From the NCBI GenBank assembly GCA_902805475.1, contig CADCSX010000003.1, forward strand, positions 2,852,001 through 2,916,000: a stretch of DNA of 64,000 bases. Reading direction: 5' to 3'. Below the pieces are notes generated by a model. It was not told the DNA's origin. It made no database searches and worked only from the letters and a program-made list of their open reading frames with translations. The DNA comes from Entonaema liquescens (lineage: Eukaryota > Ascomycota > Sordariomycetes > Xylariales > Xylariaceae). Shown one piece after another: positions 58,106 to 64,000 of the stretch; positions within the stretch are counted from its first letter, which is position 1; each line of letters begins with the position of its first letter. A program made the position numbers and the translations under genes.

Positions 58106-61100
58106 ATGGCGTCAAGTAGCGAGGAAAACCGGTCAAAACGCAACATCAACCGTGCGAAAAGCTTTTTCAAGAGCCTCAAGAGCCGTATGAAGGGAGAAGG
58201 CTCTCAAGTAAGTGACTACCTATACATATATTCTTCTAATCTTTTTTATCTAGAATGATGCTATTTACAGATTACCATACCAGCCCTTCCACGTAGATTA
58301 CCCCACTAAAACAGCTATACGCAAGTAACTTAAAAATTACTGTATTTTAATATTTTAATTTAATTATTATATAATTAATTATTTCTTATTTATATTAAGA
58401 AATAATTTTAAATAATTAATATATTTATATTTTATTTTTCGAAACGTATTAATTAATATTATTTTTATTTAAATATAATTATATTTTTTACAAAATTAAT
58501 TTATAAATAATTTTAATTAATTTATAAATAAAATAATTTAAATAATAATATTTTAATAATTTATATTATTTAAATTTTTATAAAATAAATAATTTAAAAA
58601 TATAATTTTCGTAAAATAATACCGTAATTTAAAAAAAAAATTATTAAATGTTTAAAAATTAATTTATAAATAAAAAAAATTAATTTATAAATAATTACGT
58701 TTTAATTAAAAAAAATAATATTTACAATTAAATAATTTATAATAATAACGTTTTTAATATAAAATAAATATATTTATATAATTATTATAATAAAACGCGT
58801 TTAACGATATAAATATCTTTAAAATTAATTATATTTTAAATAAAATACGGTTAAATATTAATATTTATAAATAACCCTTTTTAAATACTTAATTAAACAC
58901 TCAATAATACGTTTAATAGATTTGAATTTTTTAGGTTCTTAACCTTGCTACAATAATATAATCGGCTACAAAAAGCCTAGGTAAGTAAATTTGACCTGTA
59001 AATAAACCTTAAATTCAAGTCTCCTGGGGGTCTGAATAGTGGCATGTCATTTTACTAGTAATTATTAGTCAATTTAGCGTGTCAGTTACTTACAGCCGTT
59101 CGGTGGGGTAATCTACGTGGAAGGGCTGGCAAGGTAATCTGTAAATAGCATCACTCTTTATCTAACGATAGCGACTACCAAGGCATCATCACGAACAGAA
59201 AGCCCGATCCCCTCAGACACAGTGATACCTCGTCCATATGCAGAGCTAAACCATTCCGCGAGCCACCTAAGCCTACCTCTGAGGGCCTCAAGAAGTTGTA
59301 GCAACGAGCGAACCAACCCGCTGCGCATTTCATCTGACGCTATAATCCGTAGAGATGGAATGTTGAGTGAATCATCCCACAACGCAGCACTCCAAACGGG
59401 ATGTGGCAATGATTCGCCCTCCTATGAGCTACAGCGTAATCCAATTACGTATGTGGATATCAACGAAGACAATACGAGAGCAGCTACCGCCAGTCAGAAT
59501 AGGTGTGATATCAAAGAGATTTTAGGGCCAGACCAACTTTGGGCAGCGGCCTACAGAAGGCTTGAGAGCGACGATCCTGAACTTTTACACGCCTACCCAC
59601 AGTTTTTACTAAGTGAAAGCCGTTCAGAACCGAATAGTGAGTTAACACCATTCAGTGCAGATTCAATACTGATTCGCATTACCCAGGCCATAACGAGTCA
59701 CAGATTGGTGGTGAAGGCTGGCAAACTCAAGTCCAAAAGCTTGCCGGCGAGAGGCTAGAGGGAAGCCAGAAAGAGAGGTATAGTTTCCAGGTACGCGAGA
59801 AGGACATAGTCATTCGCGATCAACTACAGAGGGTCCTCAGCTTCATCGTATCTGTCAAAGATGTGGTAGGAGCCGCTATTTCATCAGAACCTCATGCAGC
59901 ACTAGGATGGGCTGGCGTTATGTTTGTTTTCCCAGTAAGTCAGGTCGACCGCGAATGATTTGTGACAATTGTGCATGCTAAACTAAATAATGTACCCAGC
60001 TACTGAATACCATGTTGCAACAGGACAAATATGCAATGGAAGGGTTTGAATCTATACTATCCCTTTTAGTTCGTTGCAGACTCATAGCGGAGGACTTTCT
60101 TCAACCTAGGTAGTCTTGTAAATTCCGAGTAAGAGCTCCATCTTATCGAGATTAGATTACTATCTAACGCTTACTTCAAGGACCTCCAAAAGTTATCATG
60201 AAACTGTCCACTCTCTTCAGTCAAAGATTATAGAGTTCTACTATAATATCTACAAGTACCAGATTTCGGTTATCGTGCACTTCAACCACTCCACCGCCAG
60301 TAAACTCTGGGACGACTTCAGAGTGAAAAATGACTGGAAAGGGAGGGCCGACCAGTTTAAAGCTGCAGAGGTGGAAATAGGAAAGGACTTACAAGTCCTG
60401 TCTGCCCATAAAGCAAAAGAAATAGACACGAAACTCGATGGCTTCTTAAATAAGAGTCAAGAATTCCAGGACCAATGCAAGAGGGCCATATTGGAGAGCA
60501 TCAAGGTAGACCTAATCTATCCCGACATATTTTATCTCATACTGATTTATATGTTAGGAGCTCGATCAAGCCTTTCGTTTTGACCATCTCCCTGTTGCTC
60601 ATTCCGCGGCGTTTGAATCCTCAGAAGCAGGGCGGCAGTGTTGCATGCCGGATACTCAATTAGGAATCTTGAACCAGATACAAAAATGGATGGAGAGTCC
60701 TACGGGGAAACCAATCTTGTGGATTCATGGAATGGCCGGCACGGGCAAGTCTACCCTCTCTCAAACGGTTGCTACAGCCTTAAGTAAAGGGACCTCCTTT
60801 ACAGATAGTTCGGAGCTATCCTGCTATATATCTCTCGGCGGCACTTTCTTCTTCCAGCAGGGCGATGATAACAGAAACCGTGCTAATGTCTTGTTTACAA
60901 CACTTGCACATCAACTGGCCCATAAACAGCTTGGCCTAGAAAACGAAATAGCCGGTGCCATCAAGAAGCACGCGAGCCCGAACATCGGAGTCAGAAGCTT
61001 AAACGTCCAGTGGGAAGAGTTGATCCTGAAGCCTCTAAAGACGATTCAAGTATCACCTCCCGGAATGCGTCTGATATTGATAATTGATGCACTAGATGAG

Positions 61101-64000
61101 TGTTCGAACAAGGATACTTTTACTATGGAAACCAATGTTCGAGACATCATCCAATCGTTAGAACAAGTTGGAGAGCTCTCCGGGATTCAAGTTCGGGTCC
61201 TCATAACTAGTAGGAAAGAAGCCCATATTCAAAGAGCCTTTGAGTCATTAAAGAACTCATATGAGAAATAGGAGCTTCATAAGGTTACGCTCGATAGTCA
61301 TGACAATGACATAAGGCTTTATCTAAAGAACAACTTGTATCGGAATGAGAAAGGTGGTAATGGCAGAGCTCAGTGGCCTAGTCTGGTTGATTTTGACAAG
61401 CTGGTAGAGAAGACTGGTGGGCTTTTTATTTACGCGGCAACTGCATGCAAGTTCTTGGGTATCAATAACCCGGGAATCGCAGAGAAGCGATTGCGTCAGC
61501 TTCTTGAAGGAACCCCCAATTCAAAATCTCCCGAGTCCAATTTGGACAATATATATAGTACAGTCTTGGGATCATTCACCCGAGAACTGGACGAGGATGA
61601 AAAGCAAGGAGACTATTCGCTGAAAGAGATTCTAAGGCTGATTGCTGTGCTTTCAAAGCCTCTACCGATCACTTCCTTGGCAAAGTTTACGATATCAGAA
61701 ATTCAGGCAGTCGAAGTAAAAGAATGCCTCGAAAGTGTACGTTCCATTGTCGACATTCCGGAAGACGACAAGTCGCCAGTAAGCTTGGTACACCTCTCCT
61801 TCCGCGAGTTTCTCTTAGATGAAAGAAGATCCGGGGGAACGGGCTTTTTCGTCAATCCATCGGCAGTACACTCGCACTTACTCAAAAGGTGTCTTGGAAT
61901 TATGTCACAAGAACTGCGTATGGATCTATGTGACGCTCAAAAGCCGGGAGTTCTGTTTACTGAAATCCCATCGGCCGCGGTGGAGAAGTCCATTTCACAA
62001 CATTTGCAGTATGCTTGCAAATACTGGGTTCACCATCTCTTACAAATCGAGGAAACTGAGAACGCCCAGAGTGTATTGGTCGATGATGGAGAAATTCATA
62101 AATTCCTGCAGAGATACCTTCTGAACTGGCTTGAGGCGCTTAGTTTGATTAGAGAGATTGAAGCTTCCATCCATATGGTAAACCATCTTCGGACCATCAC
62201 TGATGTAAGCTACCAACTTATATCTTCCGTCTTTACCAAATTTCATATTGACAAGTACACTAGATGCAAAAAAGCCCGATATTATCCGCCTTTCTTCAAG
62301 ACATATATCGCTTTATTCCTTTCAATATCAACGTCATCCGAAATACCCCCCTTCAGGTGTATTATTCTTCAATTCTATTCTGTCCTTCCACAAGCATCAT
62401 ACGAGCTTTGTTTATGGAGCCACTTAATGAATGGGTTATCAAACTCCCTGCCGTAGAAAAGTCATGGGCGGCAGAATTGATGACTATTAATGTAACTAAC
62501 CCCATGAACCCTCTCGATGGCCCCAAAATTATAATCTCTCCGAATGGCAAAACAATTCTCTCGCTGTTTTGTAACGTGGCTCAAGTTTGGGAAGCTGCTA
62601 CGGGAGCTGAAATGGCCAGAATTGATTTTGAGCCAAGCAAACGTAATATTCTTGCGGGTTCATTTTCACTAGATAGACAGATTATTGCTTTGGGCCAATC
62701 AGATGACTCAATCCGACTATACGACGTGCGGACCCGCAAAATCTCAAACTTAATATTAGATTCTGAGGAACGTATTCAAATGTTTGCTTTCATCCGGTCT
62801 CCTACGAGCAGATCATTGGCCTCATTATCGTTTGATGGGATATGTCGCGTGTGGGATATTAATACCCAGAGAGATACTTTTATTCACAATGTTGCGCGAT
62901 CTTTTCCACTAAATTTGGCGGTTTCACCTGATGGTAATTTAGTGGCAACTAGATCTGGCAACATAGGGAGGCGAGTTGAAGAAGAACTGAGTGTAACGAT
63001 TCAGGTATGGAACGTCCATACGGGAGAGTTAGCAACTCAGTTTGATATCAATTCATATTGTTTCAGTCCAATCGCATTCTCCCCGGATGGAGTTACCATG
63101 GCAGTGGCAACATCAGGCAATACAATCAAGCTATATAATACTAAGTCGTGGCATTTACCGCCAATCGATCTAGGCGCCAATGAATACGTAAATTCACTTG
63201 CATTCTCACCCGATGGAAAAACTCTCGCTACCTGTTAATTGTGGTCAGTTCATCTGATCGATCTGAAATCTAGAAAAGAAATTTATAAATACTCTAATAC
63301 CGCCTCTGGGTTGCTTTACGATGCGGCATTCTTTCCTAAAGGGAAAATCTTAGCATGCGTATCCTACAACACTATCCGATTGTGGGATATTATGACTATT
63401 TGCGGTGAGACTGGAGTAATCGAGAACAAAGTTGAATGCGTCGAGATCCCCGATGATAGTAATGTTGCCATTACATTATTTTCCAATGAGACCACACTGT
63501 GGGATTTAGACAGATTCGAAGTCTTAAAGAAAATCCCCTACGCGTTACAACCCACCCCCAACAACCAATTTGCCGTGTTTTATCATGACGGCTTTATTGA
63601 TATATGGAACACTATAATAGGCGAGCATGTTAAGCGATTCGACGACACTAGTCGCCTCTTTTTTTCACCTTATGGCGAAATTGTAGCATTGGTCACAAAT
63701 AGCACGATACAAATTCTCGATGTTAATATGTGGGAGCAGCGAGCAAATTTCGAAGTCCCAAACGGATATAGTGTATTAGAAGAGGTCCAGTTTTTAGTCG
63801 GTAATAGGGTTGTCTTGCGGCTGACGAGCGAGTGCAGGAAATGTATCCTAGCTGGAAAACTACGATTTCACCTCTGTTACTTGAAACTACCCAATATATA
63901 TCATTTGAGAAAGGACGAATATGACACCCACGAAAGCCCTACCTTGTCACCCGACGGTACAATGGTGGCCTCTATTAAACTAGACGAAGGCCACGTTTAT
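58106..64000 (+). pseudogene. NACHT-WD40 STAND protein gene, decaying, cut by window edge
   Basis: The start (58106-58207, MASSSEENRSKRNINRAKSF) ends at a good donor; coding resumes near 59149 after a ~940-bp interval holding an AT-only block. Then come the NWD N-terminal domain (LWAAAYRRLESDDPELL; SSEPHAALGWAGVMFVFP), with intact introns at 59935-59999, 60110-60180 and 60506-60557, and a NACHT module: Walker A IHGMAGTGKST, Walker B LILIIDALDEC. After about 62500 degenerate WD40 units follow to the edge (VWDINTQ, SPDGNLVATRSGN, SPDGVTMAVATSGNTIKLY, TIRLWDI). Lesions: frame changes near 59222-59300, ~59700 and ~62262; in-frame TAG at 61269-61271 and TAA at 63236-63238, both explainable as CAG or CAA changed to TAG or TAA. 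Such proteins are NOD-like receptors controlling incompatibility; this copy should be inactive unless the breaks are errors. Confidence 0.8.
58330..58960. repeat. AT-only block D (RIP-like) within the STAND gene's first intron
   Basis: About 630 bp almost wholly of A and T. Most cytosines are in CpG (gaaacgta, ttcgta, accgta, attacgtt, aacgtt, aacgcgtttaacg, atacgg), with a few in ACA or TCT. It looks like a mutated insertion in an intron or between two exons. The element type cannot be told. Confidence 0.75.

Noticed and set aside
1..64000. CRISPR array, rRNA operon or prokaryotic-type operon
   Set aside because: No spaced direct repeats, rRNA sequence or overlapping intronless genes; the gene structure is fungal.

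Overview
The window reads as nuclear DNA of a filamentous ascomycete. Genes are interrupted by short GT-AG introns (mostly 45-100 nt), spacers are long, several families are typical of Pezizomycotina (PNP-NACHT-ankyrin NLR, NACHT-WD40 STAND protein, SAT4/rhodopsin-type 7TM protein, DUF3176, Zn2Cys6 regulator), and there is a DHN-melanin-type hydroxynaphthalene reductase. AT-only blocks with RIP-like features are present. A Sordariomycete, perhaps Xylariales, is my inference from the protein flavour; no marker here proves it.

Layout. 1-589: start of a protein kinase (minus strand, cut by the edge). 1349-2536: five-exon fumarylacetoacetate-hydrolase-family enzyme. 3504-4248: small membrane protein. 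4985-7768: large XPF-like protein, candidate Zip2/SHOC1 meiotic factor. 8050-9419: WRAP53/TCAB1-like WD40 gene broken by three single-base losses in G runs. 10171-14695: PQ-loop membrane protein, R3H-type protein, F-box protein. 17362-18631: hydroxynaphthalene reductase. 20827-25404: AAA+ ATPase and cytochrome P450. 26979-30864: PNP-NACHT-ankyrin NLR. 31233-36185: secreted GH3 beta-xylosidase and a DUF1308 protein. 37500-47896: UDP-galactopyranose mutase, FAD monooxygenase with two frame breaks, 7TM protein, secreted alpha/beta hydrolase and Zn2Cys6 regulator. 48181-50345: AT-rich island holding two related elements with terminal inverted repeats. 51036-57115: RGG-box protein, DUF3176 remnant, small alpha/beta hydrolase. 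58106-64000: decaying NACHT-WD40 STAND gene, running off the right edge, with an AT block in its first intron.

How it fits together. The left half is mostly single housekeeping-type genes. The right half is more accessory: two STAND/NLR genes (one nearly intact with recently copied ankyrin units, one a pseudogene), mobile elements and RIP-like tracts. The FAD monooxygenase, secreted hydrolase and Zn2Cys6 regulator could form a small metabolic cluster, but no backbone synthase is visible. In the AT blocks almost every remaining cytosine is followed by G, so whatever mutated them spared CpG. Several frame breaks are single-base losses, many in G/C runs, and may be assembly errors rather than biology.
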